Shown piece after piece: positions 18,042-28,495 of a DNA stretch of 64,000 bases (position 1 is its first letter; the number at the start of each line of letters is the position of its first letter). The notes under the pieces were generated by a model, which saw only the letters and a program-made list of their open reading frames with translations, was not told the DNA's origin and searched no databases. Made by a program: the position numbers and the translations under genes. Location: positions 62,001-126,000 of the forward strand of contig NZ_FULE01000018.1 in the NCBI RefSeq assembly GCF_900163965.1, written 5' to 3'. This stretch comes from Vibrio ruber DSM 16370. Lineage in GTDB: Bacteria; Pseudomonadota; Gammaproteobacteria; Enterobacterales; Vibrionaceae.

Positions 18042-18245
18042 CGCGCCAATAATACCATTCAAGTTGCTTCTGCTGCAGAACAGCAATCCAATGTAGCCGA
18101 GGATATTAACCGGAGCTTGGTTGGGATTCATGAATCTTCTACCAAGCTCAAAGAAATTGTGAGTGAGTTGGAAAGCAGCAATACCAATAGTTCTAAAGCT
18201 GTAGCAGAACTCACGGCCATTTTGTCTTTATTGAAAGTGAAGTAA
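18042..18245 (+). pseudogene. Remnant of a methyl-accepting chemotaxis protein (C-terminal end only)
   Basis: Read from 18042, the frame gives NNTIQVASAAEQQSNVAEDI and then NRSLVGIHESS, ending at a TAA at 18243-18245. That is the last part of the cytoplasmic signalling domain of a chemoreceptor (the adaptation-helix region usually written as QIASAAEEQS). In-frame stops occur just upstream (TAA at 18039), there is no start codon or ribosome binding site, and no recognisable receptor sequence precedes it up to rsmI. It is followed by a good terminator, as an authentic gene end would be. The remaining interval from 17918 to 18041 shows nothing recognisable. This is a decayed gene, not an expressed short protein. 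Confidence 0.8.
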
Positions 18246-18270
18246 TCAGCTGTGCATCGTTCGCTTCCGT

Positions 18271-18306
18271 AAGCGTGGCATTTTTCATCAAAATGCCACG
18301 CTTTTT
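18271..18306 (+). terminator. Intrinsic terminator after the chemoreceptor remnant
   Basis: AAGCGTGGCATTTT / AAAATGCCACGCTTTTT with a five-base loop. It fits the end of the lost chemoreceptor gene and also lies downstream of the convergent LysR gene. Confidence 0.85.
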
Positions 18307-18358
18307 CATTGAGAACGGTTCTCTTGATAAGAGATTGATTTATCAAACTATCGTTGCC

Positions 18359-19258
18359 TCATGGAGCCCCCACTTCGTTCGGGTGGTTTGCCATTAATTG
18401 ACGCATTTGAACCATAATCCAATCCGTTAGCGTCGAGCGAGGGCTTTGAATCAGTGTGACAATACCGACTTCCATAAAGCGGTCCGATAATATGTCACTT
18501 TTGGCAATTTTGAGTTGTTGTGAAAACCATTCCGTGCTGGCTATGTGTTCAGGCACAATCGCCCATCCTTGATTTTGTGTGACCAATTCACAAATTAAAT
18601 AATAACTGTCGATATCCCAATGATCCGGACTGAAGGCGTGTTCGCGATTTTCCCCGGAGCGATTGCATAAGACGAATTGTCGATACTGCCGTAATTGCGC
18701 CAGGCTTAGAATATCTTCATTGGCCAGTGGGTGCTGTTTACCAATAATGAGCACCTTTTTTAAATAGCCGAGCGTGTGTAATTGTAATTTGGCGGGTAAT
18801 TCATTGTGACTGATCATGAGGCCAATATCTGCATTATGCTGGGCAATGGCAACTGCGATATCATCTCGGGAACCGTTGGTGATAACCAAGTGAGTGTTAG
18901 GAAAGGTATTGCTGAGTTGGGGGAAAATGGTATGGATGGTTTCTAAAGGAAGCGCCTCGTCTATGGCAATACGTAATGAAATCGGCTCCTGACTCGCGGC
19001 TGTTAAGGCTCTTGATTCTAAGCGTAAGCATTGGTTCAGAACGGCCTGCGCTTCGGGCAGCATTTCTTTGCCTAATGATGTAAGCACCGGAAACTTAGAG
19101 CGGCGATCAAACAACTCAAAGCCTAAATCAAGTTCTAAATTGGCAATGGCACTGCTAATTCGAGATTGCGCTTTATTCAGCTTTCTTCCCGCAGCCGAAA
19201 ACGATCCCAATTCAGCGGCCGTTACAAACGCGAGTAGTTGATCAAGAGTCCAGTTCAT
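18359..19258 (-). CDS. LysR-family transcriptional regulator
   Basis: The 299-residue protein has the LysR winged helix-turn-helix at the N-terminus (about 4-62, LLAFVTAAELGSFSAAGRKL then KAQSRISSAIANLE) and a periplasmic-binding-like effector domain (about 90-290). It is transcribed divergently from the MATE transporter gene, with a dyad between them that fits a LysR site (19341-19359), so it probably controls that gene and itself. The inducer is unknown. No specific ortholog is recognised. Confidence 0.88.
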   Translation of the reverse strand: MNWTLDQLLAFVTAAELGSFSAAGRKLNKAQSRISSAIANLELDLGFELFDRRSKFPVLTSLGKEMLPEAQAVLNQCLRLESRALTAASQEPISLRIAIDEALPLETIHTIFPQLSNTFPNTHLVITNGSRDDIAVAIAQHNADIGLMISHNELPAKLQLHTLGYLKKVLIIGKQHPLANEDILSLAQLRQYRQFVLCNRSGENREHAFSPDHWDIDSYYLICELVTQNQGWAIVPEHIASTEWFSQQLKIAKSDILSDRFMEVGIVTLIQSPRSTLTDWIMVQMRQLMANHPNEVGAP

Positions 19259-19340
19259 TCATGCCTCCAGTGCACTCATCTTCAGTTTACTTATATTCAA
19301 TTTGAGTATGTTTCCCAAGCTTGCTTGCTGAGTTTATCAC

Positions 19341-19359
19341 CTATCCCATAAGCGGATAG
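19341..19359. promoter_or_regulatory. Candidate LysR-type operator between regulator and MATE gene
   Basis: CTATCC (19341-19346), seven bases, GGATAG (19354-19359) is a perfect interrupted dyad with the T-N11-A layout of LysR binding sites. A TATTAT -10 for the MATE gene lies about 30 bp downstream (19390-19395). Confidence 0.5.
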
Positions 19360-19426
19360 TAACTAACTTTTTTATATCTTAATTTGTCATATTATGCTTC
19401 CACTTTTATGCAATGGGAGAGGTAAA

Positions 19427-20806
19427 ATGCCAACCGTGACACCAACTCAGCTACCCCAGTCGGTCGCACAGGCCTTTTGGCGTTTTGCGATTCCTTCTAT
19501 CGTTGCCATGCTGGTGAGTGGTTTGTATCAGATCATCGATGGCTTCTTTGTCGGACGTTATGTCGGAAGTGAAGGATTAGCCGGAATCAATATGGCGATT
19601 CCATTATTGGGTCTGATCATGGGCTTTGGGCTTCTCATCGGCATGGGCGGTGGCAGTGTATTGTCCCAGTATCGCGGCGAGAAGAACCTTTATGCAACGC
19701 AAGCAACACTGGTGACGGCTCTGTTTTTGGTGGTCGGCATTGGCTTATTTGCCTCACTGGTATTTATTACCTTCGGTAAAAGTGGTTTGCACCTGCAAGG
19801 TGCGACGGGTCACACGCTGATGCTGAGTTGGCAGTATGTTGAAATCATGTCGTATGGGGCTTTGATTTCCATTGGCGCCAGTGCGATGCCGATGCTAGTG
19901 CGTAATGATGATAGTCCGAATATGGCCACGCTTTTTATTGTGGTCGGGGCATTAATGAATATTGTTTTGGACTATGTCTTTTTAGGGATGTTAGGCATGG
20001 GGTTAAAAGGGGCGGCGGTCGCAACCTTGATTGCACAGCTTGCGACATGCGTTTTATGCCTGAGGTATTTTATCTCGTCCAAAGCAAAAACCATCTTATC
20101 GTTCAATCAGTTTGATAGCAGTATCGCTAAGCGAATGATGCAGTTGGGCGCGTCAAACTTGGTGATGTTTATCTATATGAGTTTTATCATCGCCCTGCAC
20201 AACCGACTCTTTATGGACTATGGGGACACGACCCAATTGGCAGCGTTTGCCATCGTCGGTTATTTAGCCAGTTGTTATTACTTTTTTGCTGAAGGTCTGG
20301 TCAGTGGTTTGCAGCCGCCAGTCAGTTATTACCTTGGGGCAAAGCAGTACCAGCGCATTATCCAAACCGTGAAATTAGCATTTTCTGTGACCGTCGGTTC
20401 CGGCATTGCTGTGGTCATTGTATTGAATTGCTTCCCGGAATTTTTTGCCAGCTTCTTTACGCATGCGAACGAGCCGTTAATTGAGGCCACCAAAGTTGGG
20501 ATTCGTTTGCATTTGATGGCGCTGTTTTTAGATGGTTTCTTATTTATGGCGTCGATTTACTTTGTCGCGGTAGGGAAAGGCGGCCAAGCCTTGTTTGTTT
20601 CGGTTGGCAACATGGTGGTGCAATTGCCTTTCTTGTTTATCTTACCAAGACTGTGGGGGATTGAAGGCGTATGGTTGTCGGTACCGTTATCAAACATTGT
20701 TTTCACGGCGATTGTATTACCGATGCTATTAATAAATTTAAACGGTTTGAGAAATAAACAACCGCTTTCGGCGGAAGCTGCCCTCTTATCTAAATGTCAG
20801 CAATAA
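19427..20806 (+). CDS. MATE-family multidrug/cation efflux transporter
   Basis: The 459-residue product has about twelve membrane segments and two MATE repeats, beginning FWRFAIPSIVAMLVSGLYQI with the typical DGFFVGRYVGSEGLAGINMA segment. MATE proteins export cationic drugs or metabolites in exchange for sodium or protons; the substrate here is unknown. ATG 19427 is chosen because it follows a GGGAGAGG site; an upstream ATG at 19394 would add 11 residues that overlap the promoter. It is divergent from a LysR regulator and lies in a patch that interrupts the usual rsmI to rnpB neighbourhood. Confidence 0.9.
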   Translation: MPTVTPTQLPQSVAQAFWRFAIPSIVAMLVSGLYQIIDGFFVGRYVGSEGLAGINMAIPLLGLIMGFGLLIGMGGGSVLSQYRGEKNLYATQATLVTALFLVVGIGLFASLVFITFGKSGLHLQGATGHTLMLSWQYVEIMSYGALISIGASAMPMLVRNDDSPNMATLFIVVGALMNIVLDYVFLGMLGMGLKGAAVATLIAQLATCVLCLRYFISSKAKTILSFNQFDSSIAKRMMQLGASNLVMFIYMSFIIALHNRLFMDYGDTTQLAAFAIVGYLASCYYFFAEGLVSGLQPPVSYYLGAKQYQRIIQTVKLAFSVTVGSGIAVVIVLNCFPEFFASFFTHANEPLIEATKVGIRLHLMALFLDGFLFMASIYFVAVGKGGQALFVSVGNMVVQLPFLFILPRLWGIEGVWLSVPLSNIVFTAIVLPMLLINLNGLRNKQPLSAEAALLSKCQQ

Positions 20807-20886
20807 GTGGGAACAAAACATCCGGATTGATACGGTTCAATCATATTGATATTGGATGGAAAAACAGGCAGTCGTTTTTTCATCGG

Positions 20887-20915
20887 TAGACAGCGTTCTC
20901 CTTTCTCTATACAAT
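20887..20915 (+). promoter_or_regulatory. Promoter of rnpB
   Basis: TAGACA (20887-20892) and TACAAT (20910-20915), spaced by 17 bp, place the start of transcription at about 20924, which is where the conserved RNase P RNA 5' end begins. Confidence 0.65.
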
Positions 20916-20923
20916 TCGCGCTC

Positions 20924-21314
<391 letters not shown>

Positions 21315-21322
21315 TATTCTTG

Positions 21323-21356
21323 ACCCATCATGATATTCAGTCATGATGGGTTTTTT
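21323..21356 (+). terminator. Intrinsic terminator after rnpB
   Basis: ACCCATCATGA / TCATGATGGGTTTTTT forms an eleven-pair stem with a short loop and a T run. Confidence 0.92.
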
Positions 21357-21364
21357 GCTTTATA

Positions 21365-21393
21365 TTGACGTTATCTGTCCCAGATCGTTTAAA
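21365..21393 (+). promoter_or_regulatory. Candidate promoter of the dcw (division/cell wall) cluster
   Basis: TTGACG (21365-21370) and TTTAAA (21388-21393) are spaced by 17 bp, starting a leader of about 145 bases before rsmH. It is the best sigma-70 match between the rnpB terminator and rsmH. Confidence 0.5.
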
Positions 21394-21545
21394 CTTGGCG
21401 CAATATCACGTCTGGTATTCGGGAAGACGGTAGCAGTGTTTCTGGCATTCTACTACCATAGTGTCCTGAGCAAGTTTAACGTATTCGGCCCTTGTGTTTG
21501 TTGCATATGGGATGGGTTGCTTGCATAGGTTTTACGAGAGAACGA

Positions 21546-22502
21546 ATGACGCAAACTACATTTCAGCATATTTCCGTCCTGTTGGATGAATCCATCCGAG
21601 GGTTGGATATCAAACCCGACGGTATCTACATCGACGGCACGTTTGGCCGGGGTGGGCATTCGCGCACGATTTTGTCCAAACTCGGGCCTCGGGGAAAACT
21701 CTACAGTATTGATCGTGATCCACAGGCAATTGAAGCTGCTAGACAGATTGATGATCCCCGTTTTACGATTATTCACGGCCCTTTTTCTGCAATCGCTGAT
21801 TATGCTGAGGAATATGGCTTGAGCGGTAAAGTGGACGGAGTTCTGCTTGACTTGGGCGTCTCTTCACCTCAGTTAGATGATGCGGATCGCGGCTTCAGTT
21901 TTTTAAAAGATGGGCCGCTGGATATGCGGATGGATCCGACATCCGGTATTCCTGTTTCGCAGTGGCTGAATGATGCGGATTTGGATGACATTACTTGGGT
22001 TATTCGTGAATTTGGTGAAGATCGTTACGCTCGCAGAATTGCCAAAGCGATTATTGAATATCGCAGTGATGAAGAAAATGAACCGTTATTACGAACCCGG
22101 CAACTGGCTCAACTGATTGCCGATGTTGTACCGAAGAATTATAAAGAGAAGAAACATCCGGCAACCCGCGCTTTTCAGGCATTTCGGATTTATATCAATA
22201 GTGAACTGGAAGAGATTGATTGCGCATTAAAAGGTGCGTTATCGATACTTGCACCGCAAGGGCGTTTATCCGTAATTAGTTTTCATTCGTTAGAAGACCG
22301 GATGGTGAAACATTTCATGCGCAAAGAAAGTAAAGGGCCTGAAGTGCCTCATGGGCTTCCTCTGACGGATGCTCAGATTCAGGCGTTGGGGAGTGCTCGT
22401 CTAAAAACGGTTGGTAAGGCGATCAAACCTTCAGAGCAAGAGGTCGCACAAAATACCCGCTCCAGAAGTTCAGTGCTCCGGATTGCGGAAAAATTGGCAT
22501 GA
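21546..22502 (+). CDS. rsmH: 16S rRNA (cytosine-N4) C1402 methyltransferase RsmH (MraW)
   Basis: RsmH methylates N4 of C1402, the same nucleotide whose ribose RsmI modifies. The 318-residue protein has the SAM-binding motif [12 protein letters not shown] (about 34-45), [16 protein letters not shown] and the GPLDMRMD segment. The frame opens earlier, but ATG 21546 gives the family N-terminus [16 protein letters not shown]. It is the first gene of the dcw cluster here; the mraZ gene that precedes it in E. coli is absent from the upstream 190 bp. It overlaps ftsL by 4 bp (ATGA). Confidence 0.97.
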   Translation: MTQTTFQHISVLLDESIRGLDIKPDGIYIDGTFGRGGHSRTILSKLGPRGKLYSIDRDPQAIEAARQIDDPRFTIIHGPFSAIADYAEEYGLSGKVDGVLLDLGVSSPQLDDADRGFSFLKDGPLDMRMDPTSGIPVSQWLNDADLDDITWVIREFGEDRYARRIAKAIIEYRSDEENEPLLRTRQLAQLIADVVPKNYKEKKHPATRAFQAFRIYINSELEEIDCALKGALSILAPQGRLSVISFHSLEDRMVKHFMRKESKGPEVPHGLPLTDAQIQALGSARLKTVGKAIKPSEQEVAQNTRSRSSVLRIAEKLA

Positions 22503-22831
22503 CCGAGATGAAAAACAGCAAATCCAGCCCGAATTTAGCTTGGTTAATTTTAACCGATCTATTTACCGCAGGGCGCTTAGCGCTGTTTTTGCTTTTCATT
22601 ATGTTCGTCACTGCGATGGGAATCGTATTTACCACGCATCAAGCCCGACTCGCTATCACGGCACGCGAACATGAGATGGTTGAACGAGAACATTTAGACA
22701 GTGAATGGCGGAATCTGTTATTGGAAGAAACTGCGCTTTCAGATAACAGTCGAGTTCAGGATTTGGCTCAGAAAGACCTGAATATGATTCGTCCCGATGC
22801 AGACAAGGAAGTGGTAGTTCCTCTGAAATGA
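22499..22831 (+). CDS. ftsL: Cell division protein FtsL
   Basis: FtsL is a small bitopic divisome protein that works with FtsB and FtsQ to activate FtsWI. The 110-residue product has a short cytoplasmic tail, one membrane helix (about 28-48) and a periplasmic coiled coil (about 50-95, [20 protein letters not shown]). Its start overlaps the rsmH stop (ATGA) and its end overlaps the ftsI start, so translation is coupled along the cluster. Confidence 0.94.
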   Translation: MTEMKNSKSSPNLAWLILTDLFTAGRLALFLLFIMFVTAMGIVFTTHQARLAITAREHEMVEREHLDSEWRNLLLEETALSDNSRVQDLAQKDLNMIRPDADKEVVVPLK

Positions 22832-24549
22832 AAAAGATAGAGTCTTCTCCCAAAAAGCAGCCTTCTCAAAGCCATGTTTTCATCCGTTGGCGCTTCTATA
22901 TCATTTTATTCTTCATTTTCTCTGCCTTTGCGATTCTGATTGGACGTACTGCCTATATACAGGTGGTTGAGCCTGATAACTTGGTGTATCAGGGGGATTT
23001 GCGCTCGATCCGTGCGAAAACAATTCCGTCAGCGCGGGGAATCATTTCTGATCGGAACGGAGAGCCGCTGGCTGTAAGCGTACCTGTTGATGCTGTCTGG
23101 GCCGATCCCGCCACGATTTTTAAATACCATGAATTGGATGACAGGAACCGATGGTACGCTTTGGCTGATGTTTTGGGGCTCGATCGGCAGGCTTTGATTG
23201 ATAAAATTTCTGAAAATAAAAGTCGTCGTTTTATCTACCTGCAGCGTCAGGTGAACCCACCGATGGCAAAATATATTCGTGAGCTGAAGTTAAAAGGGGT
23301 TGGCCTGAAGTCAGAATCGCGGCGTTATTATCCTTCTGGTGAAGTTAGTGCTCACTTAATTGGTGTGACCGGAATTGACGGTCATGGATTAGAAGGCGTC
23401 GAGAAAAGTTATGACAACTGGCTCAGTGGCGAAGCCGGCAAGCAGGTGATTCGTAAAGACCGTTACGGTCGGGTGGTTGAAAATATTGCTTTAGAAGCCA
23501 AGCAAGAAGGTAAACCACTGCAGCTCACCATTGATCAACGAATTCAGGCCATTGCTTATCGGGCGGTGAAACAAGCTAAGGCGGATCACCGGGCGACATC
23601 GGCATCGGCGATTGTTGTCGATGTCAAAAGCGGTGCCATTCTGGCAATGGTCAATGCGCCATCATATAACCCGAATAATCGTTCAGATTTGCAAACTTTT
23701 CGCATGAGAAACCGGGTACTGACCGATGCTATGGAGCCGGGCTCAACAATTAAACCGTTCACAGAAATTGCCGCGCTTGAGAATGGTGTTGCCGATCAAA
23801 ATACGGTGATTGATACCGAGAACGGGGTTTTTCGCATTGGCGGGAGTCGTGTCCGGGATGTGTCTCGTGTCGGAAAAGCCAACTTACAAAAAATTCTCCA
23901 AAAATCGAGCAATATTGGCGTTGCCAAATTAGCTTTGCGAATGCCAATTCAGGCGCTATTGGGAGTTTACGGCTCTGTTGGATTGGGTGAATTATCCGGA
24001 TTGAATTTGGTCGGAGAATCTATGGGGATTTTTCCAAACCGGACACGGTGGTCCAAATTCGAGATTGCGACATTAGCATTCGGTTATGGTATTTCCGTTA
24101 CCCCGATTCAACTGGTTCATGCCTATGCCACTTTGGGAAATTATGGTGTTTATCAACCACTGCATATTATCGAGAATAACCAGCAGGATTTGTCCAAGCA
24201 GGTGATTGATCGTGATATTGCGAAGTTAGTGCTGGGATATATGGAAACGGTGACTCAACCCGGAGGAACGGCAACCAAGGCGGCGATTCCCGGATATCGG
24301 GTTGCGGCAAAAACCGGGACATCACGAAAGGCAACAAAAGGGGGGTATAGTGATGAATATGTCAATATTACCGCTGGGATTGCACCGGTGAGTGACCCTC
24401 GTTTGGCTTTAGTGATGGTTGTGAATGAGCCGCAAGGGGATGAATATTACGGTGGCTCGGTTGCTGCGCCCTTTTTTGCTGAAATCATGAAAGGGGCACT
24501 CCAGATCATGAATATTGCGCCCGATGATAATCAGCCCCGAAGTAAATAA
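22828..24549 (+). CDS. ftsI: Septal peptidoglycan transpeptidase FtsI (PBP3)
   Basis: FtsI crosslinks septal peptidoglycan in complex with FtsW. The 573-residue product has one N-terminal membrane helix (about 22-44), the pedestal domain (about 65-230) and the penicillin-binding domain with the three active-site motifs: SxxK as STIK at 306-309, SxN as SSN at about 360-362, and KTGT near 492. Length and motif positions match E. coli PBP3. It overlaps ftsL by 4 bp and precedes murE by 9 bp. Confidence 0.97.
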   Translation: MKKIESSPKKQPSQSHVFIRWRFYIILFFIFSAFAILIGRTAYIQVVEPDNLVYQGDLRSIRAKTIPSARGIISDRNGEPLAVSVPVDAVWADPATIFKYHELDDRNRWYALADVLGLDRQALIDKISENKSRRFIYLQRQVNPPMAKYIRELKLKGVGLKSESRRYYPSGEVSAHLIGVTGIDGHGLEGVEKSYDNWLSGEAGKQVIRKDRYGRVVENIALEAKQEGKPLQLTIDQRIQAIAYRAVKQAKADHRATSASAIVVDVKSGAILAMVNAPSYNPNNRSDLQTFRMRNRVLTDAMEPGSTIKPFTEIAALENGVADQNTVIDTENGVFRIGGSRVRDVSRVGKANLQKILQKSSNIGVAKLALRMPIQALLGVYGSVGLGELSGLNLVGESMGIFPNRTRWSKFEIATLAFGYGISVTPIQLVHAYATLGNYGVYQPLHIIENNQQDLSKQVIDRDIAKLVLGYMETVTQPGGTATKAAIPGYRVAAKTGTSRKATKGGYSDEYVNITAGIAPVSDPRLALVMVVNEPQGDEYYGGSVAAPFFAEIMKGALQIMNIAPDDNQPRSK

Positions 24550-24558
24550 GGAATACAT

Positions 24559-26052
24559 ATGTGTGAAAGTATATCGATTGCGGCATTGATTTCTCCTTGG
24601 CTTCAGTTAGAGGCAACCACATATGCTGATATCCCGGTTCAGCGACTGGTTCTCGATAGTCGACAGATTCATCCCGGAGATACATTTGTTGCGGTTATCG
24701 GCCATCACATCGATGGGCGGACGTTTATTGATGCTGCTGTTACAGCAGGAGCCAGCCTGATTATTGCCCAGTCAGACCCACAGAAACCACACGGCACCAT
24801 CGAGACTCACACTTCAGTGCCGATCATCTATTTGGATGATCTGAATACACATCTTTCTGAATTAGCAGGGCGTCTGTATCGTCATCCGAGCCAACATCAC
24901 TCGCTGGTCGGGGTTACGGGGACGAATGGCAAAACAACGATTTCTCAACTGATTGCGCAGTGGTTAAATTTATTAGGGAATCGATGTGCGGTGATGGGCA
25001 CGACCGGCAACGGTTTTCTGGAACAGTTAAAGCCTGTCGGGAATACAACCGGCAGTGCAATTGAAATTCAGCAAACACTATCTGCTTTGATGAATCAAGG
25101 GGCGAACTATACAGCGATGGAAGTCTCATCCCACGGTTTGGTGCAAGGGCGGGTGAAAGCTTTGTGTTTTGATGTGGGCGTTTTTTCCAACTTAAGTCGA
25201 GATCACCTTGATTATCATGGTGATATGGAGACTTATGCGCAAGCGAAGAAGTTACTGTTTTGCACACATCAGTGCCAGCGCGCAGTGATTAATGCCGATG
25301 ATCCGGTTGGGCGTTCATGGTGTGATGAATTGGATGATGTGATCGGTGTCTCTTTGTCGGAGCGTCCGCAAACCCGGCTTGGTGTCTGGGCGACGGATAT
25401 CCGTTATAGCAAAGATGGCATTCATCTCTCTTTTGATAGTTCATGGGGAAGCGGGCATTTTTCTGTCCCTTTGATTGGGGCATTTAATGCCAGTAATGTG
25501 TTGCTGACTTTTGCGACGATGCTGGTGCTCGGATTTGATAAAGATGATTTAACCGCGACAGCCGGGCGTTTATGTCCTGTGGTCGGCCGTATGGAACTGT
25601 TCCAAAAAGCCGGACGTGCAAAAATTGTGGTTGATTATGCCCACACGCCTGACGCACTGGAAAAAGCACTCTCTGCGCTGAGGGTTCATTGCCGTGGCAA
25701 GTTATGGGTCATCTTTGGCTGTGGTGGTGATCGGGATCGGGGCAAGCGCCCGCTGATGGCTGCCATTGCTGAGCGATTGGCTGACCGTGTCGTTCTGACG
25801 GATGATAATCCACGTAGTGAAGCCGCCCGGCAGATTATTGAGGATATGTTACACGGCTTACACTCTCCGATGGATGTGAAGATTGAACATCAGCGGCAAA
25901 AAGCAACTGAATTCGCCCTATCCCATGCTGATGAAAACGATATTATCCTGCTGGCAGGAAAAGGGCATGAAGATTATCAGGTTACGGCTGAGGGTGTTCA
26001 TCATTACTCTGACCGGGAGACAGCAATAAGACTGTTGGAGTTAACAGCATGA
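24559..26052 (+). CDS. murE: UDP-MurNAc-tripeptide synthetase MurE (meso-DAP adding)
   Basis: MurE adds meso-diaminopimelate to UDP-MurNAc-L-Ala-D-Glu with ATP. The 497-residue product has the N-terminal UDP-binding domain, the central ATPase domain with P-loop GVTGTNGKTTISQL (about 115-128) and the C-terminal ligase domain with DDNPR (about 416-420), the motif that selects meso-DAP over lysine. It starts after a GGAATA site, and its end overlaps murF by 4 bp. The diaminopimelate comes from the pathway that includes dapB of this window. Confidence 0.97.
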   Translation: MCESISIAALISPWLQLEATTYADIPVQRLVLDSRQIHPGDTFVAVIGHHIDGRTFIDAAVTAGASLIIAQSDPQKPHGTIETHTSVPIIYLDDLNTHLSELAGRLYRHPSQHHSLVGVTGTNGKTTISQLIAQWLNLLGNRCAVMGTTGNGFLEQLKPVGNTTGSAIEIQQTLSALMNQGANYTAMEVSSHGLVQGRVKALCFDVGVFSNLSRDHLDYHGDMETYAQAKKLLFCTHQCQRAVINADDPVGRSWCDELDDVIGVSLSERPQTRLGVWATDIRYSKDGIHLSFDSSWGSGHFSVPLIGAFNASNVLLTFATMLVLGFDKDDLTATAGRLCPVVGRMELFQKAGRAKIVVDYAHTPDALEKALSALRVHCRGKLWVIFGCGGDRDRGKRPLMAAIAERLADRVVLTDDNPRSEAARQIIEDMLHGLHSPMDVKIEHQRQKATEFALSHADENDIILLAGKGHEDYQVTAEGVHHYSDRETAIRLLELTA

Positions 26053-27410
26053 TTCAGGTTTTATTATCACAATTGGCGAACGTTCTTGATGCAGAACTGA
26101 TCGGTAATGATCTCTGCATCCATTCAATCTCAACGGATACCCGTCATATTGATAGCGGGGCATTATTTATTGCTTTGTCCGGTGAACGTTTTGATGCACA
26201 TGATTTTGCGGATCATGCAATTGAACAAGGGGCTCAGGCGTTATTGGTAAGTCGGGCACTACCGGTGAACGTACCTCAGATCATTGTTCGTGATACTCGC
26301 CAAGCTTTAGGCACAGTCGCGGCATGGGTTCATCAACAGTGTCAGACAAAAACTGTCGCGATTACGGGCAGTTGCGGTAAAACGACTGTCAAAGAAATGG
26401 TTGCGGAGATTTTATCCCAAAAAGGTCGGGTGCTATACACTCAAGGGAATTTCAACAATGAAATTGGCGTACCTTTGACATTACTCCGCTCTTGCCCTGA
26501 AGATGACTTTGCTATTATTGAGCTGGGGGCAAATCATGTCGGTGAAATTGCCTATACGACCCGACTCGTCAGACCGGATGCGGCAATGGTTAATAATGTT
26601 GCGGCTTCTCACTTAGAAGGTTTTGGGTCGATGGAGGGAGTCAAGGTTGCCAAAGGGGAGATCTTTGAAGGGTTAGCCCCCGGAGCGACAGCGATCATTA
26701 ACCTCGATAGTCAGGGGGAGGCGCTGTGGGAAAAGGTTCTCGCGGATAAACACGTTGTTACGTTTTCTCGGCAACATGCGTCTGCTGATTTTTATGCACA
26801 GTCAGTTCGTCTGGATTCATCTGCTCGTCCGAGTTTTACTCTGGTTTCACCGCAAGGCCAGCGAGATATTCAATTGAATATTATCGGTGAACATAATATT
26901 GCCAATGCCTTGGCTGCGGCTGCATTGGCGATGGCTGCCGGTGCCACATTAGATGAAATAAAAACAGGATTAGCTAACGCAAGAAATGTGCAGGGGCGCG
27001 TGGATATGTCGATGCTCACACCCCAAATTCGTCTGATTGATGATAGCTATAATGCCAGTGTACCGGCGGTAAAATCAGCCATTGATCTGCTGGCAACATT
27101 CTCCGCAGTGCGATGGCTTATTCTGGGAAATATGGCTGAGTTAGGTGATGAAAGTCTTGCACTTCACCGTCAAGTCGGTGAACATGCAGCACCCTTTGGG
27201 TTTGATTATGTGCTGACATATGGCGAAGATGCCAAAGTTATCAGTGAGGTGTGCCAAGGCAGACATTTTTCTTCACACCAACACATGATGGAGTATATCG
27301 AGCAGCAACTCGATAATCATCAAAATCAAGAGCATGTTTTACTGGTCAAAGGCGCACATAGTGCCGGCATGGGTAAGATAGTTGCTGCTCTCAAGGAGAA
27401 ATACGCATGA
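26049..27410 (+). CDS. murF: UDP-MurNAc-pentapeptide synthetase MurF
   Basis: MurF ligates D-Ala-D-Ala to the UDP-MurNAc-tripeptide, completing the soluble precursor. The 453-residue product has the Mur ligase fold with P-loop [15 protein letters not shown] (about 105-119), [14 protein letters not shown], and the [10 protein letters not shown] segment. It overlaps both neighbours by 4 bp (ATGA). The D-Ala-D-Ala ligase gene needed for its substrate is not in this window. Confidence 0.96.
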   Translation: MIQVLLSQLANVLDAELIGNDLCIHSISTDTRHIDSGALFIALSGERFDAHDFADHAIEQGAQALLVSRALPVNVPQIIVRDTRQALGTVAAWVHQQCQTKTVAITGSCGKTTVKEMVAEILSQKGRVLYTQGNFNNEIGVPLTLLRSCPEDDFAIIELGANHVGEIAYTTRLVRPDAAMVNNVAASHLEGFGSMEGVKVAKGEIFEGLAPGATAIINLDSQGEALWEKVLADKHVVTFSRQHASADFYAQSVRLDSSARPSFTLVSPQGQRDIQLNIIGEHNIANALAAAALAMAAGATLDEIKTGLANARNVQGRVDMSMLTPQIRLIDDSYNASVPAVKSAIDLLATFSAVRWLILGNMAELGDESLALHRQVGEHAAPFGFDYVLTYGEDAKVISEVCQGRHFSSHQHMMEYIEQQLDNHQNQEHVLLVKGAHSAGMGKIVAALKEKYA

Positions 27411-28489
27411 TTATTTGGCTTGCAGAATTATTACAGCCATATTTTTCTTTTTTTCGTCTGTTTGAATATTTGTCATTCAGGGCTATTGTCAGTATTTTGA
27501 CTGCATTGGGACTTTCCCTCTGGATGGGGCCGCGTCTTATCAAGCGACTTCAATTGCTACAAATCGGGCAAGTTGTTCGTAATGATGGGCCTGAATCTCA
27601 TTTCAGCAAGCGCGGTACACCGACAATGGGCGGGGTGATGATTCTCGCATCCATTTTTATTACGGTGCTACTGTGGACGGATTTATCTAATCCTTATGTC
27701 TGGGCAGTAATGTTTGTACTGCTCGGCTACGGTGTCGTTGGTTTTGTCGATGATTATCGTAAAGTTGTGCGCAAAAATACCGATGGTCTGATCGCACGCT
27801 GGAAGTATTTTTGGCAGTCTCTGATTGCTTTATGTGTTGCATTTGCTTTGTATATGCATGGTAAAGATACCAGTGCAACAGAACTCGTGGTGCCTTTCTT
27901 TAAAGATGTCATGCCACAATTGGGGATGTTTTACATCGTCCTGACTTACTTTGTTATTGTCGGTACCAGCAACGCGGTCAACCTGACCGATGGACTGGAT
28001 GGATTGGCGATTATGCCGACCGTTTTAGTCGCTGCCGGTTTTGGTGTGATTTCCTGGGCTACCGGAAATGTGAACTTTGCCAATTATCTCCATATACCTT
28101 ATATCGCTGATGCTTCCGAGCTTTCTGTTGTCTGTACTGCGATTGTCGGCGCCGGGCTTGGATTTCTGTGGTTCAATACTTATCCGGCTCAGGTATTTAT
28201 GGGCGATGTCGGATCACTGGCTTTAGGTGGCGCGCTGGGAACCATTGCTGTACTGGTTCGGCAGGAGTTTGTGCTGGTGATTATGGGCGGAGTCTTTGTG
28301 ATGGAAACGCTTTCGGTGATCCTACAAGTCGGCTCCTATAAATTGCGTGGACAACGTATTTTCAGAATGGCACCGATTCATCATCACTACGAATTAAAAG
28401 GGTGGCCTGAGCCGCGTGTGATTGTGCGTTTCTGGATTATTTCAATTGTGCTGGTTTTAATTGGCCTGGCAACACTGAAAGTCCGTTGA
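27407..28489 (+). CDS. mraY: Phospho-MurNAc-pentapeptide transferase MraY
   Basis: MraY transfers phospho-MurNAc-pentapeptide to undecaprenyl phosphate, making lipid I at the inner membrane. The 360-residue product has about ten membrane helices and the family motifs [29 protein letters not shown], the [10 protein letters not shown] loop with catalytic aspartates, [15 protein letters not shown] and [13 protein letters not shown]. The length equals the E. coli enzyme. After it the tight coupling of the cluster breaks with a 138-bp gap before murD. Confidence 0.97.
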   Translation: MIIWLAELLQPYFSFFRLFEYLSFRAIVSILTALGLSLWMGPRLIKRLQLLQIGQVVRNDGPESHFSKRGTPTMGGVMILASIFITVLLWTDLSNPYVWAVMFVLLGYGVVGFVDDYRKVVRKNTDGLIARWKYFWQSLIALCVAFALYMHGKDTSATELVVPFFKDVMPQLGMFYIVLTYFVIVGTSNAVNLTDGLDGLAIMPTVLVAAGFGVISWATGNVNFANYLHIPYIADASELSVVCTAIVGAGLGFLWFNTYPAQVFMGDVGSLALGGALGTIAVLVRQEFVLVIMGGVFVMETLSVILQVGSYKLRGQRIFRMAPIHHHYELKGWPEPRVIVRFWIISIVLVLIGLATLKVR

Positions 28490-28495
28490 TACTTT

